Shown: positions 11,066-22,544, counted from the stretch's first letter. The stretch: 64,000 nt of DNA from Harmonia axyridis (GCF_914767665.1 NC_059506.1:17151825-17215824); one strand, 5' to 3'. Notes: a model not told the origin generated them from the letters alone. Translations and numbers: made by a program.

Positions 11066-13325
11066 TTATATCTAATAATCGGTAAATAGTATATGAAGTT
11101 TGTTCATTTTTCAAAATATTCCAACTAATATGATAATTATCAATGAGAAATTCCTTGTGATTCTGAGATGAAAATCTTGTCTGATTCGTATGTTCACCTT
11201 TAGTCAATCTAATTATTCTTTCAACACTTTTATCTCTCACATACTTCAACTCAGCATTCAATCCCTTATCAAGTCGTTTTACTGTCTTCCTTTCCAGGTA
11301 AAAGTATTTTATGACTTTATGCATTGACTCCAAGTGCATATTTGTATTGATTCCTGCTTCAACCCTGAAACAATAAGCCCACTTCCTGAAATTATGAGTA
11401 TAATTCTTTTTTAAATATTCTACAAAATTTCTTGTTTTTTCATTATTGCAAATGTAAGCTAAAGCATTAATCAAAGCAGAAGTGAATTGTAACAATGATG
11501 TTTCTTGTTGCAAAGTTTTCAAAATTTTATAAATTTCTGAACGCTTCTCTCTGTCAGAAATTTTATTTAAATTACTTTGCCATGCACGATCAACATGCCA
11601 TGAGCAAAACAAATGTTGTGGATAAGATGCATTCCCTTCACCCATCAACTTAAGCCAACCATTAAAAAAGCATTCAGCCATATCTGACATGAAAAACACA
11701 ACACCTGAAATAAAATAATGTCAATAGTCATGCAAAATAATAGAAAGAAGCACTTCTCATTATAAATAAAATCTAATAAGTGATATATACTTATGAATAT
11801 AATGAAAAAATTATATTTCTTCACTCTTAGACAAAGTTTTACTCCATTACCAAATAAATCTTAAGCATGCATGTCCTGAATGTTCGCAAAAATGGAATAC
11901 TGAACTATTATTATACATAGGTATTTAGAAGTGTAATTTGAGTTTCAATCCCTCACCATAATTTGAAAGTTTTATGATCAATAGGTATTCACACTAAAAT
12001 ATTATAAACTACTTTTTCTATGAAAAAATTCAAAATTTGAATATTTTCGAATTTTTTTTTTTCTATAATCTATAAACTACTGTATCCTTTCTATTGGAAA
12101 ACAATTCAGCCAATGGGAAACCGTGGTGAAACTCGTCTAGTACCATTATTGTTGTCATTTCAAAATCATAACCATTCAAACCATGTGTACTGTCAATATA
12201 AATTATACGTGGAAATTTTCTTATCATTTGTTTTTGAAAAGTATTCATAACAATAATACAAAAATCATCATCTTTCAATATACTATGCTCTTTTCCTTGC
12301 TGTTTATAAAATAAAATAGGATTTTGTTGAAGTTTTTCACATTCCTCAACCCAAAGAGCAATAGAAAATGCGTCATTAGGATCTCGTTTTCCATTTCTCA
12401 GTTCAAGACTGCAGCTATTTTCTATATGTCGTAAATCTCTTGATGTTAGCAAATCAGTTCTTCTCCAATTCTATCCCAAGTCGATTCAAGAATCCTGATA
12501 AAATGAATAAAATTCAATTATTAACATTTGTGAAAATGGAGACATTATAATTATTATTTGCCAGAAAAATCATTTTAGAATTTACTTTACCTTTGATTTG
12601 TAATACCATTCACCATTTTAGTAGCCATACTCTGCTTATCTAGTTTTGACAATCTAACATGTTGCAATTCTAAGGTATGTCCATAATGGACTTTCTGCCC
12701 AGCGTTGCCAACCCAAAATCTTGAGATTACCGTAGATTATAAATCCATTATTACAACTATTGAAAATTATTAGGTGGGTATATGTTTAATTAGAAGGAAA
12801 TTACCTATAATAATCAATAATTAACAATGAAGACTTACTTGTTTTACTTCTGTTACATTTATAATATATTACTTCACCGATAGTACTAGCACAGATTACC
12901 ATTAGTCTGTGGTACTAGCATATTTACTTTTTAGAATATAACAACCATTGGTAACTTCAATGTTTGTCTTCCAGTTCTCAAAATCTAAAAATAATACAAT
13001 AATTCCTTTTTGACAGAAATATATTTAAATGGTGATCAATTAGTGAATTTTAATTTTTAATTAGATATTTCTAGTCTCTTGTTTTAATTGATTCTTGATT
13101 AATTGATCTGATTTGTTTTCCTCTACGATTTCGTGAGAGGCTTCAATAAATAATGAATTTTACTGACCATTAGTATTCTTGAATATATAAGACTCTGTCA
13201 CTAAGTTCATTGAGTGGTCATTATGTAAATGTTGCATTAGATTTTTGTTGTTAGAAAACGATCTATTGCAGTTTGGTTCCAGACAATGGCTACTCCAAAC
13301 AGTATTCCTTTCATAAGATATTAGG

Positions 13326-14103
13326 GTAAATGTTTACTATATTAATTAATTTTAATAATGGTTCAAAAGTGATGAAATTTTGCTTACTTACTAATTTTGG
13401 GTATTAGATCACGAATCCGGTGACATAAATTCCTCAATCCTGCTAGTTTTTTTTTTTAAATTTGTAAAATTGGCTTGATGAAGGTAAGGTTATCCACATT
13501 AATAGCTAGTTTTCTTGTATTTTATCAACTGATTCTCGTTAGAAATTATTAATTAATCACATTTCAAGCTTTTCCCAAAAAAATGGCTTTTTTTTGTCAA
13601 AAACTACTATTTTATTCATTGTTTAATTAATCACATTTCAAGCTTTTCCCTAAAAAAAAATGGCTTTTTCTCTTCAAAAACTACTATTTTATTCATTGTT
13701 TATATCCGGTGGCGGCCGTTATGTTCAATACGTAACGTCTGTCATATGCGAAATAATCTGCACCGTTGCCCGTATTGAACATAATGGCCGCCACCGGATA
13801 TAAACAATGAATAAAATAGTAGTTTTTGAAGAGAAAAAGCCATTTTTTTTTAGGGAAAAGCTTGAAATGTGATTAATTAATAATTTCTAACGAGAATCAG
13901 TTGATAAAATACTAGAAAACTAGCTATTAATGTGGATAACATCACCTTCATCGAGCCAATTTTACAAATTAAAAAAAAAAAACTAGCAGGATTGAGGAAT
14001 TTATGTCACCGGATTCGTGATCTAATACCCAAAATTAGTAAGTAAGCAAAATTTCATCACTTTTGAATCATTATTAAAATTAATTAATATAGTAAACATT
14101 TAC
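13326..14103. repeat. Hairpin (foldback) element that fills an intron of the MULE transposase gene
   Basis: The left arm (13326 to about 13733) and right arm (about 13775-14103) are inverted copies ending GTAAATGTTTAC, with a loop of about 41 nt around 13755. The left arm has an internal tandem duplication of about 80 bp carrying CACATTTCAAGCTTTTCCC. On the minus strand an intron from 14103 (GTAAAT) to 13308 (ending AAAG) joins exon 1 to exon 2 in frame, so nearly the whole intron is the hairpin. Confidence 0.8.
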
Positions 14104-14390
14104 AGCTCTGCAACTACATTATGCACTTCGTTAATATGTCGATTGTGGTTAGATTGATTGCTGAAGACTTTTTGACAAAATTTGCATATAACAGGCATTT
14201 TGAGAAATGAACTAGCGAATTACTAACGACTAATAAATAAATGTTCTATGCCAATGCCAACGATCAGTTCATAGCAGCCAAGTACTCAACAGAGACAAAT
14301 GACAAACTTCAGAACTTGTATTTCGCGCCATAACCTAAAATAATTGTATTTCGTACATTTGGCAACGTTGGATTTTTCTGGGCCTCTCGT

Positions 14391-15601
14391 CAGCGTTGCC
14401 GTTCGTACGATAATTATCGTTTTGTACGATAATTTGCTGCTCAATACTATGTACGATACCGCATGTACGATAATAGCGTTTTGTACGATAATTTCAGTGT
14501 ACCTATCATTTGAGCTAAAGTGTCACTCAAAATATAATGAAACTCAGTATGACCAGATTTAGTAGATATCCAATTTTTCAGTAGATTATTGCATTTTCAG
14601 GAAGTTTTTAGTAGGAAGAAATCATTTGATAGATTTTAGTAGTTTTAAAAAATCTAACCGAGACGGTTGGGAATGTCTAGACTCAAGAATGTTCCGATGA
14701 ATCAATTCATTGTTCATTGGGGTTCTACGTTCAACGTGAATCTAGGAGAACGAACCTACTCAAACATAATAAAATCATAAAACTTCTTTGGTGCCTGTCA
14801 GCTGAAAATAAATACAAAGAATCATGGAATATCCGAACTCCGGAGGGACGAAGGGTCCTCATTAAAAACAGATGGTGTTCAAAATTCAGTTGAAAATATA
14901 CCAATTACCATTATCTCTCATTTGGTATTCTGTTTAGTGAAAAACAATTGTTGTAACTGGAATTTCATTGAAAAATTTGTGTGGCTGAATATTTCAGATT
15001 TGAATATATTCATTTCATATAAGAAAATCGTTTTTTTGATGACATTTATTTTATAGAGAATTTTTACGAAGATATATCTCTGTATTTCCAATCAATTCAA
15101 TTATTCAGATTCATGTTATTTTATATGTGGTTATGGGAGCAAATGTTCAATTGTTGAAAGCACATTAAAAAGACCATCAAAAATATACTGCCGTTTCAAT
15201 TGAAAAGGGCGTATGTGCAAAAAAGCACATTTGGGATATTTGTCTTTGAAGACTTTCATTTCATCCACAGATTCAATTGAATTAATATGAAGAAAAAATA
15301 AATGATAATGCATGTTAATTAAATTTAATCTGTGAATAGGATAATGCAGGTTGTCTGATCTTGCCTAATAATTGATTAATTATTCATTTACCGTTTTGTT
15401 CAAATAAAAAATAAATTACTTATTCGATATATTGCTTGTTTTTTCATCCTTGTCCACAAATTATCATATTTTCTCGCAAAAATTTCCTTTATTTCGAATG
15501 TGTACGATAAAAATCAGTGGGATACGATAATATGTACGATAATGTACGATAATTTTGAACACGCGGTACGATATTTTCGGCTTGTCGGCCTGGCAACGCT
15601 G
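14391..15601. mobile_element. Non-autonomous hAT element nested in the MULE terminus
   Basis: The ends are CAGCGTTGCC and GGCAACGCTG, flanked by the 8-bp repeat CCTCTCGT (14383-14390 and 15602-15609). That repeat equals the last 8 bp of the host MULE. Both subterminal zones carry many copies of TACGATAAT (about 14405-14500 and 15500-15575), resembling the reiterated transposase-binding motifs of hAT elements. There is no transposase ORF in its 1.2 kb. Confidence 0.85.
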
Positions 15602-15609
15602 CCTCTCGT

Positions 15610-15989
15610 AGGGATTATTCGCTACGAAACACAATGGGCGCGTTCAGCAGACACAACAGTTGTGGAACAGGGAACAGTTCAATATTCAATGAATTTTCTG
15701 CTGAACGCGTTCGATCAGTTTCCGCTAGGGAGCGTATGCTACGGAGCGGTCGCCATTTTCGGTAGCGAATTTATTTTAAGCTCCTTTTTGGTTCTTTTAA
15801 TAATATTACTTTTGATGTGACAGAAACTCCACAAATTCATCAGAGACTACAAAATGGTAAATAAATGCGTGAAATGTTATAGGTTAATGTTTCTGTTGAT
15901 TGAAATAAAAATTTTCTGTTCGTAATGATATCCTGATCAGAACGCATTTTTTTTATTTTCGTACTAAGAAAGAAATTACTTTTTCCAGA
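15610..15989. other. Segment between the MULE and the MADF-like exon, with a short inverted repeat
   Basis: GCGTTCAGCAGACACAAC (about 15641) faces TTTTCTGCTGAACGCG (about 15693), a short imperfect inverted repeat with an open frame across it (15500-15820). No protein family is recognisable. The stretch runs up to a pyrimidine-rich splice acceptor at 15989. Confidence 0.4.
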
Positions 15990-16362
15990 TATAGTTTTCT
16001 GCCAGGGCCCCCGCAACCGCGCGTGCAACGCGTGCGCCGCACGCGGGCGCCACTCTAAAAGGGCGCCAAAACCTCTTATAGACCGCATGCAGAACCGATG
16101 GACCAAAGGTTTTCGAAAAAGATTCTTTCAAATTTTTTCAAGAATTTTTTCTTTCCAAACTTCTTTCTTGCAATTTATACAAGTTTCCGAACGTCGCAAT
16201 CGGTATGAAATAGCCAGATATTGGTTTACAAAAACGCATACTCGATGCTAATCCTAGGGCATTTTTTGAGTCATGTGCTGCACACAGCTTAAATTTAACT
16301 GAAAATGATGCTGCTAAGGTTTCAAATGAAACAGTGGACTCTTTTGATATTGTACAAGAACG

Positions 16363-16414
<52 letters not shown>
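16363..16414. repeat. (AT)n microsatellite
   Basis: A pure AT dinucleotide run expands a short TATATATAT already present at this point in hAT copy 1. Related runs flank the other nested pieces (17282-17337 and 18724-18742). Confidence 0.9.
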
Positions 16415-16416
<2 letters not shown>

Positions 16417-17277
16417 TGAATCTTTAAGGGAATTCGACTGATAAGAAGGATTTCAGTTTTACTCTTTATTCATACCAAGCTTTCGGAACTGGTTAGTTCC
16501 TTCCTCAGGGTTACTACAATTTTAACAATTAAAATTAAAATTACATATACAAAAAGAACTTTCCCAAATCTTTAAAAACAGTCACTTACAGAATTTGAGG
16601 TTGTCTCCTTAATAAGTTAAAATTCATCAATTAACGCAAATTTTTAAGTAAATTAGTCTCAAATACTCTATCAGTTGAATTAATCTTTCTTTGTCAATTG
16701 GATGTGAAGTATAAACAGTGTGTCTAACCTAACTTAATTATTTTCTTTGGTACATATCACAGAATCGCATTGCGTCAACTTTGGTTTACTTTTTCTTCTT
16801 ATTTTTATTCGTCTAGTGGTCCATCATAGAATCGTTCCCGGTTTGGATATGTTAACAGGAACGTGTAAACATTGCTTAATCTTTGTACGTCAGTTTTTTT
16901 ATTTATTGGATTTTCTTGATTTCTTATGTTGATCATTTCTTGTATCAGTCTTTTATTATATTTACCTTCCGTACATAATACTTCTGTATTTTCAAAATCA
17001 ATTTTATGATCCTTTTTCATTGAGTGTACAGCTAAAGCACATCGTGTGTTCATTGTCCGGATATCACTCTTATGTAACGTTAATCGACTCTTTAACCATT
17101 GAGATGTTTGTCCCACATAGGTGCCATCACATTCGGAACATTTAATTTTATACACTACATTAGATTTCAGTGGGTTTGGTGTTGTATCTTTCAATTTACT
17201 GTATAACATCTTGATAGTTTTCGTGTTGTATGTACTTATTTTTACTTTTTCATCTTTAAAACAATTCTTAATTTAAT

Positions 17278-17280
<3 letters not shown>
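16415..17280 (-). mobile_element. Penelope-like element 3' fragment with GIY-YIG domain
   Basis: The minus-strand frame 17209-16805 encodes a GIY-YIG endonuclease core: YKIKCSECDGTYVGQTSQWL, then LKSRLTLHKSDIR, and a C-terminal region with HSMKKDHKIDF. This is the endonuclease that Penelope-like retroelements carry after their reverse transcriptase, where it nicks target DNA. The reverse transcriptase itself is missing. The (AT)n runs on both sides fit a preference for TA-rich targets. A degenerate hammerhead-like motif lies near its outer end at 16470-16512. Confidence 0.85.
16470..16512 (-). ncRNA. Hammerhead-like motif of Penelope type, degenerate
   Basis: The minus strand reads CCTGAGGAAGGAACT, then a short spacer, then AGTTCCGAAAGC. 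That is a CTGA-GA core, a GGAACT/AGTTCC stem and a GAAA box in the order of a hammerhead ribozyme. The standard core is CTGATGA, so cleavage is doubtful. Penelope-like elements are known to carry minimal hammerheads. Confidence 0.4.
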
Positions 17281-17337
<57 letters not shown>

Positions 17338-17339
<2 letters not shown>

Positions 17340-18723
17340 GGTGTCCCAAGGTGAGTGGCCTATTAGATTATTATGGAAACTATTGATGGTGAAGATTTCA
17401 AATTTTGTGGATAGATATTTGGCCATGTAAGGTACATTTTTGGAATAATTTCACATTTCCAGTGTTGCCGGATGTACGACAATTTGGCAACAACTTTGTT
17501 ATTTTAAATGGGACATCCGGTATTTCTATTTTTTTATGATACTCCATAAAATATTAAATCTATTCACTCTTACTTTTCCATCCCTATCTTTAACGGTTTT
17601 TGAGTTATTAATTATTTTTCGAAATTTTAGATCAAATTGGCGTATTACAAAAATGACTCTAGTTCGCTCAATATTTGAGATTTAAGTCAGAAATTCTGCA
17701 AGTCGATAGATATTGATCTGATCTGTGTTACTGCTTTCGAATTATGGTCGTCAATAATACAGGACGGACCAAAAAAAATCATCATTTGCCAAGTTACAAA
17801 ATTTTAAAATAGTCTATTTTTTCAAATTAGACACCTAGTATATTTTTCAATTTTTGGAATCAGTACAACACACTCTACAATTTTTCTATTCACGTCCCTA
17901 TACCTATCTCAACTGGATTCCGAGTTATATGCGTTTATTAGATTTCACATTGATTCAATAAGCGTTAATTTCTTTTGTATTGTTATTTTCTCTATGTCGT
18001 TCATAGATGGATATATCAATGAATCAGTTAAATCCATAAGTGTCAAAATAAACAATTATTGACTAACAGGTGTATTGTTCCGAGGTTTTTCTATAAATAA
18101 TGGCTCAAGAAAGATATACACATATAACGCATATAACTCGGACTCCAGTTGAGATAGGTATAGGGACGTGAATAGAAAAATTGTAGAGTGTGTTGTACTG
18201 ATTCCGAAAATTGAAAAATATACTAGGTGTCTAATTTGAAAAAATAGACTTTTTTACAATTTTGTAACTTGGCAAATGATGATTTTTTTTGGTCCGTCCT
18301 GTATTATTGACAACCATAATTCAAAAGCAGTAACACAGATCAGATCAATATCTAGCGACTTGCAAAATTTCTGACTTAAATCTCAAATATTGAGCGAACT
18401 AGAGTCATTTTTGTAATACGCCAATTTGATCTAAAATTTCGAAAAATAATTAATAACTCAAAACCCGTTAAAGATAGGGATGGAAAAGTAAGAGTGAATA
18501 GATTTAATATTTTATGGAGTATCATAAAAAAATAGAAATACCGGATGTCCCATTTAAAATAACAAAGTTGTTGCCAAATTGTCGTACATCCGGCAACACT
18601 GGAAATGTGAAATTATTTCAAAAATGTACCTTACATGGCCAAATATCTATCCACAAAATTTGAAATCTTCACCATCAATAGTTTCCATAATAATCTAATA
18701 GGCCACTCACCTTGGGACACCCG
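17338..18723. repeat. 1.4-kb foldback element within TA repeats
   Basis: The arms 17338 to about 17939 and about 18127-18723 are near-perfect inverted copies. Outer ends are CGGGTGTCCCAAGGTGAGTGG and its complement, and (TA)n on both sides hides the exact target duplication. The spacer of about 186 bp has no ORF. TA insertion and the lack of coding fit a non-autonomous foldback of the Tc1/mariner kind, but the family is uncertain. Confidence 0.8.
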
Positions 18724-20207
18724 ATATATATATATATATATATTTCTCTTCATCCACAAAAAGATTGAAATGTTATAAAAAAGCATGATCTTCAGTTATG
18801 TCTAAAACCCCTAAGTGATACTAGATGGTCAAGTAGAATTGATGCTAAAGTTTCATTCTATTCAAATATGTGATAGCCTTTTAGAAATAGCAGAAAATGA
18901 TACTTTTAACATAGAAACTAAACATAAAGCAAGTTCTCTTTTATTAAATATTCATTCTTTCAAATTTATTTGAAGTATAATAATTTCTTATGATGTTTCA
19001 TTCTAGATTAATATTGAAAGAAAAATGATGCTAAGTGTAGCGATTGACATTAAAGTGTGCCAAAACTATTTGAAGAATTCAGTTGATCATTTCAAAAATT
19101 ATAGGGATGATAATGTTCTCGAGGAAAACTTGCGGGAGCTGGAAAACTAGCGGCTGCTCTTGAGATAGATCAAGGTTTTTCTCCATTATATACTGTAAGA
19201 CGAAAGTATGAACCAAAATTGTTCGATTATGAACAGACGGATGAGGCAACTGAAGATCCAAAAATCGCTTTCAAAATAATTTTTGGTAGAGACCGAATCT
19301 TAGTATTGCCTCAAGAATCCTTCTCACTTTACCTGTGTCCTGTGTTTGTTGCTTCTGGTGAGAGATCAGAGATCATTCACTGAATTAAAAATAATTAAAA
19401 ACTATTCGAAGTCTAGCATGTCATAAGAAAGATTTTCTGGATTGGCAATCTTAGATATAGAGCAAGAGATACTCGATAAAATTGATTGATTGATAATAAT
19501 ATAAAAGAATTTGCAGCAGCCAAATCTAGAAAAATATGCATTCAATTTTTGGATTTATCCTAATTAAATGTTTATGCCCTCATGAATAATTTATAGAAGA
19601 ATACAGCTTAAATTTTGAAACACATTTGAAATGTATTATGTTACAAATAACACCATAAAGTTCTTAAGGCAATGAAGGTTGCTGATAGATTTTCAACCAT
19701 TCTACACTAAATTCTTAACAAAACTTTAAAAAAAAATTTCCGATTATCCAGCAGTGCTTTTCTCCACCCTTTAAGGGGCGCCAAAATATGTTCCGCACGC
19801 GGGCGTTGATGTCCCTTGCGGGGGCCCTGTTTTCTGCCAGAAATACTTTGAGGGGAACGCTTCAAAATCGGACCATTCAATATCATCCTCAGAGTGTCCT
19901 GATTCACCCTGCATTTCAAAAGAATCAAATTCTAGAAAAAGACCTCGATCTGAAAGTAATGATACGTCAGAAGAGAAAGAGAAAAAAAGACGCGAAATAA
20001 ATCATTATATGATCATAGAAGAAAAATGGTTGAAATTGAAGAGAGGCGATTGGACCTCCTTTCCCAAATATCGAAGGATTTGAAGGAACAGACTAGGTTG
20101 ATGGCTGAAAAGAATAGGTTGATGGCAGAAAGGAATGATATATTAAGGAAATTGTTACCTAACAACTCAAAAGAAAAGAACTAATATAAAAATCAACTCG
20201 CAAATTA

Positions 20208-20650
20208 ATTTTATATGGACCACTTGAATTTGCTGTGATAATACGGGAAAGATCCTACAATTGCATAAATAAGATTTCATTTATTGTTGAATTTGAATGA
20301 ATAAATAAATATTGTTTGTTTTACACTTGTTATGAGTGTATTAGCTAAAAGCCTCTGTGCCAGTTTTGTAGTATGAAATAAATGATTTGAAAGAAAAATT
20401 ATATTTTTCCTTGATTACTTTTGGTTCAATACAATAAGTATATTTGCACCTAAAAACTTAGAACAGGGATTCTACTCATGAGAAAGCCCAAAGCGGTCAC
20501 CACTTGCTAAAAAGCATTCCTGCTTTGCGATCATCTAAAGTGTGAATAACATTTTTTTTTCCAAGGGAATTTTATGTGGACCGCTCGAATTTGCAGCGAT
20601 ATGGGAAAGATCCTAAAATAGCAAAAATTAGAAGATTTCATTTATATATA
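20208..20650. repeat. Two diverged direct copies of an 80-bp segment
   Basis: The segment at 20208-20290 (TTTTATATGGACCACTTGAA ... GGGAAAGATCCTA) recurs at 20569-20650 with several differences. It follows the stop of the MADF-like relic, so it is probably a duplicated 3' UTR or element end. Confidence 0.6.
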
Positions 20651-21234
20651 GAATTGTTGCTTTATTTTTTCTTGAAACTGAATTATTGTTGTTTGAAAAT
20701 TTTTATGTGAACTCAGTCTCTGATACCAGCAGATTTTGCTGTTTGGGAGAGAGGAATGAATGAATAAATAAATATATATATATGTACATATAAAGTACAT
20801 ACATCAAAAGCTGTTTGGGACATTCTGAAATGTTTTTTGAATAGATCTCCCATGTCAAGAGGAATTGTATTTTCATTTTTTGGAATAAATGCTCTATTTT
20901 CACTTTCCAAATTAGGCAAAGGCTCAGCCAACTCTAGAACAGGTCCAAATATTGTATTGATTATACCTATTTATTTCTTCGTCGTCATCAAAAATGAATG
21001 GAATAACTCTCAAATCCATGATCAATGTTTGGAAGGTGTTGCAATAAAATAGTAATAGTATCGAAGGGCGAAAGCAAACTTAGAAATTAAAATCTATAAT
21101 ATAACAGAAAGTTATTTTTAATCATAACATAACCTTCAAGAAGGAACCACGGAACTGACAGTCAAAAAAAGGAGCAACCCGTCCAGCAGAGAAAATCAAC
21201 GTTACCAAACTGATACCTATCAGTAGCGGAGCTA
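20650..21234. other. Unassigned AT-rich segment
   Basis: I see no gene here. The overlapping ORFs at 20703-20931 (-) and 20837-21052 (+) are shadows with no recognisable motif. Confidence 0.5.
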
Positions 21235-21242
21235 CTTACGCT

Positions 21243-22526
21243 TAGAGATGAGCGATACCGTGATTTCTAGATCACGTTGTGAAACGTTCCTGTTCCTTTA
21301 TGATATCAGTGAAATTAAAGCGTGACGGTGATCACCGTTTAGGTATCGTATTCGGTTAGAGTCCGTTCCCCGTTCCGCAGCACTGGGAGTGGGGTCACCC
21401 CACTACCAGTGCTGTACGGAACGTTCGCTAACCGAATCCGATACCTAAACGGTGATCACGCTTTAATTTCACTGATATCACAAGGAACAGGAACGTTCAC
21501 GTTTCACAACGCTGAGCACGGACCGTGCTTGTTATTATTATTTGTATGAATCACCCAAACCTCAGCTCTTTTGTCTTTCTGTTAATTCTTTAGAGGTAAC
21601 AGATTTGTGGAATATGGATATGAATAATTTTGGACATCGAAAAATAAATAATACCTACAAATACAATAATTCACATGTGAATATATATTGATAATATTGA
21701 ATGGCTGATACTGCATCAAATAAAATAAGAGAAAAACAGAAAAAGTAACAATCAGAAATGTACAAAATATAGTAAAACCAGTTATTGAATAATTAAATTT
21801 CCTAAATATATCTGATATTTTCTATTAATTTCTGAGCTAATCAAAGAATTGTGAAATCTCTAAATGAAAAGGTATGATTTTTAGGACATCGAATAATAAA
21901 TAATTAGCCATATGCATATATTCAGACGTTTATTTATTTAATAATAATGATGAGTAATCAACCTCCAAACAAAATACACTCATTTTATAATTGTATATAT
22001 CGAAATAGTTAAGGGGCTAATACTGTAACAAAAAATGAGAGAAAAATTAAAAATTTCACAACAAAAAACTCAGAAATGGGTAGTTAAAACAGTCCCTAAA
22101 TAATCGAATTTCCCAACTATATTTGATGAATTTTTCGAGAGAAAAATACAATTATTCCTATTCATTCTCCACCAACGACAATTACAATTGAGGAAGAGAA
22201 TCATTTGGGTTTTTTTATTAGTTAGCCTGCTTGGACGTTCTGTTAATTGTCCGGCTTTCGAAAACAATCGTCCGCACGGAACTTATGTGGCTAGAGTGCA
22301 TCAGTAGTAACTGCCGACAAAGGTTCCGAAGCAATAAAAACATCAGGCTGGCAGGCTGGCTTCATAATTTACGATTGCACGGACGTTGATAAACCCTGAA
22401 AATATCTGTGAAATGTTCAAACAGTGATCCCGTCACGCTCTGTATTCGTTTTTCGGAACCGTGACTACCTGTGACAGTCTGATATCAGTGATTAAATCAC
22501 AGTTCGTGAAATATCGCTCATCTCTA
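21243..22526. mobile_element. Non-autonomous hAT element carrying an internal hairpin
   Basis: The ends TAGAGATGAGCGATA and TATCGCTCATCTCTA match the hAT terminal pattern (T/C)A(A/G)NG. The flanking 8-bp repeat CTTACGCT (21235-21242 and 22527-22534) is perfect. Inside, 21262-21520 is a near-palindrome whose arms contain TGATCACCGTTTAGGTATCG and GATACCTAAACGGTGATCA. Both subterminal regions contain GTGATTT/AAATCAC and GAAACGTTC-like motifs. No transposase is present. Confidence 0.85.
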
Positions 22527-22544
22527 CTTACGCTACCGATCTTT

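Larger units (their letters stand above)
10446..14198 (-). pseudogene. MULE transposase gene (C2H2 fingers, MULE catalytic domain, SWIM finger), damaged
   Basis: Exons on the minus strand, in order. 14198-14104 starts MPVICKFCQKVF, a C2H2 finger. 13307-13168 holds a second C2H2 finger (CLEPNC...HLHNDH). 12984-12839 contains FENWKTNIEV and YYKCNRSKT. About 12698-12590 contains KVHYGHTLELQH. About 12493-12072 carries the catalytic region with IIYIDSTHGLNGYDFEMTTI and DEFHHGFPLAELFSNR. About 11705-10446 continues with FMSDMAECFFNGW and CSWHVDRAW and ends with a SWIM-type finger (CECKFYLE...CEHIH). Most junctions have GT/AG sites and join in frame. Damage: a frameshift near 12453-12475, a palindromic insert in exon 3, about 20-25 aa apparently missing between the fifth and sixth exons, and an RTE fragment at 10842-11065. 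The protein would cut and join the element's ends. This copy cannot encode it. Confidence 0.8.
9579..15609 (-). mobile_element. Mutator-like element (MULE) with 9-bp target duplication
   Basis: The left end begins ACGAGAGG and then GCCCAGGAAAATCCAACG. The right end is its complement, extending as inverted repeats through AACGTTGCCAAATGTA and GGTTATGGCGCGAAATACAA (about 80 bp in all). The 9-bp repeat AGGGATTAT flanks the element (9570-9578 and 15610-15618), which is the target length typical of Mutator transposons. Removing the nested hAT (14391-15601 plus its 8-bp repeat) leaves about 4.8 kb. The element encodes a multi-exon MULE-type transposase on the minus strand. Confidence 0.9.
16004..19829 (+). 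mobile_element. hAT element copy 2 (same family as 689-2401), expanded by nested insertions
   Basis: The same CAGGGCCCCCGCA terminus as copy 1, in opposite orientation, flanked by the 8-bp repeat TTTTCTGC (15996-16003 and 19830-19837). The plus-strand transposase relic reads RILDANPRAFFESCAAHSLN at about 16230-16300 and resumes past 18743 with LSDTRWSSRIDAK and YTVRRKYEPKLFDYEQTDE. The (AT)n block, the Penelope fragment (16415-17280) and the 1.4-kb foldback (17338-18723) all sit inside the point where copy 1 reads continuously. Confidence 0.85.
15990..20184 (+). pseudogene. Basic coiled-coil tail of a MADF-like protein, split by a hAT insertion
   Basis: A splice acceptor (TTTTTCCAG) precedes 15990. 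Removing the hAT at 16004-19829 and one copy of its 8-bp target repeat leaves a frame reading IVFCQKYFEG. It continues from 19838 as Ser/Glu/Lys-rich sequence (KRPRSESNDTSEEKEKKRRE). A frameshift near 20000 follows, and then a coiled coil with the repeat TRLMAEKN/RLMAERN up to the stop at 20182-20184. MADF/Myb-SANT proteins carried by Harbinger-type transposons and some host regulators end this way. The N-terminal DNA-binding domain is not visible upstream. Whether it was a host or a transposon gene is open. Confidence 0.45.

Noticed and set aside
16363..18742. A CRISPR-like or satellite array at the AT runs
   Set aside because: Pure dinucleotide runs without spacers, marking transposon junctions in a eukaryotic genome.
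19788..20000. A 70-aa gene starting in the hAT end
   Set aside because: The frame begins inside the transposon terminus and crosses the target duplication by chance; another frame better fits the coiled-coil relic.
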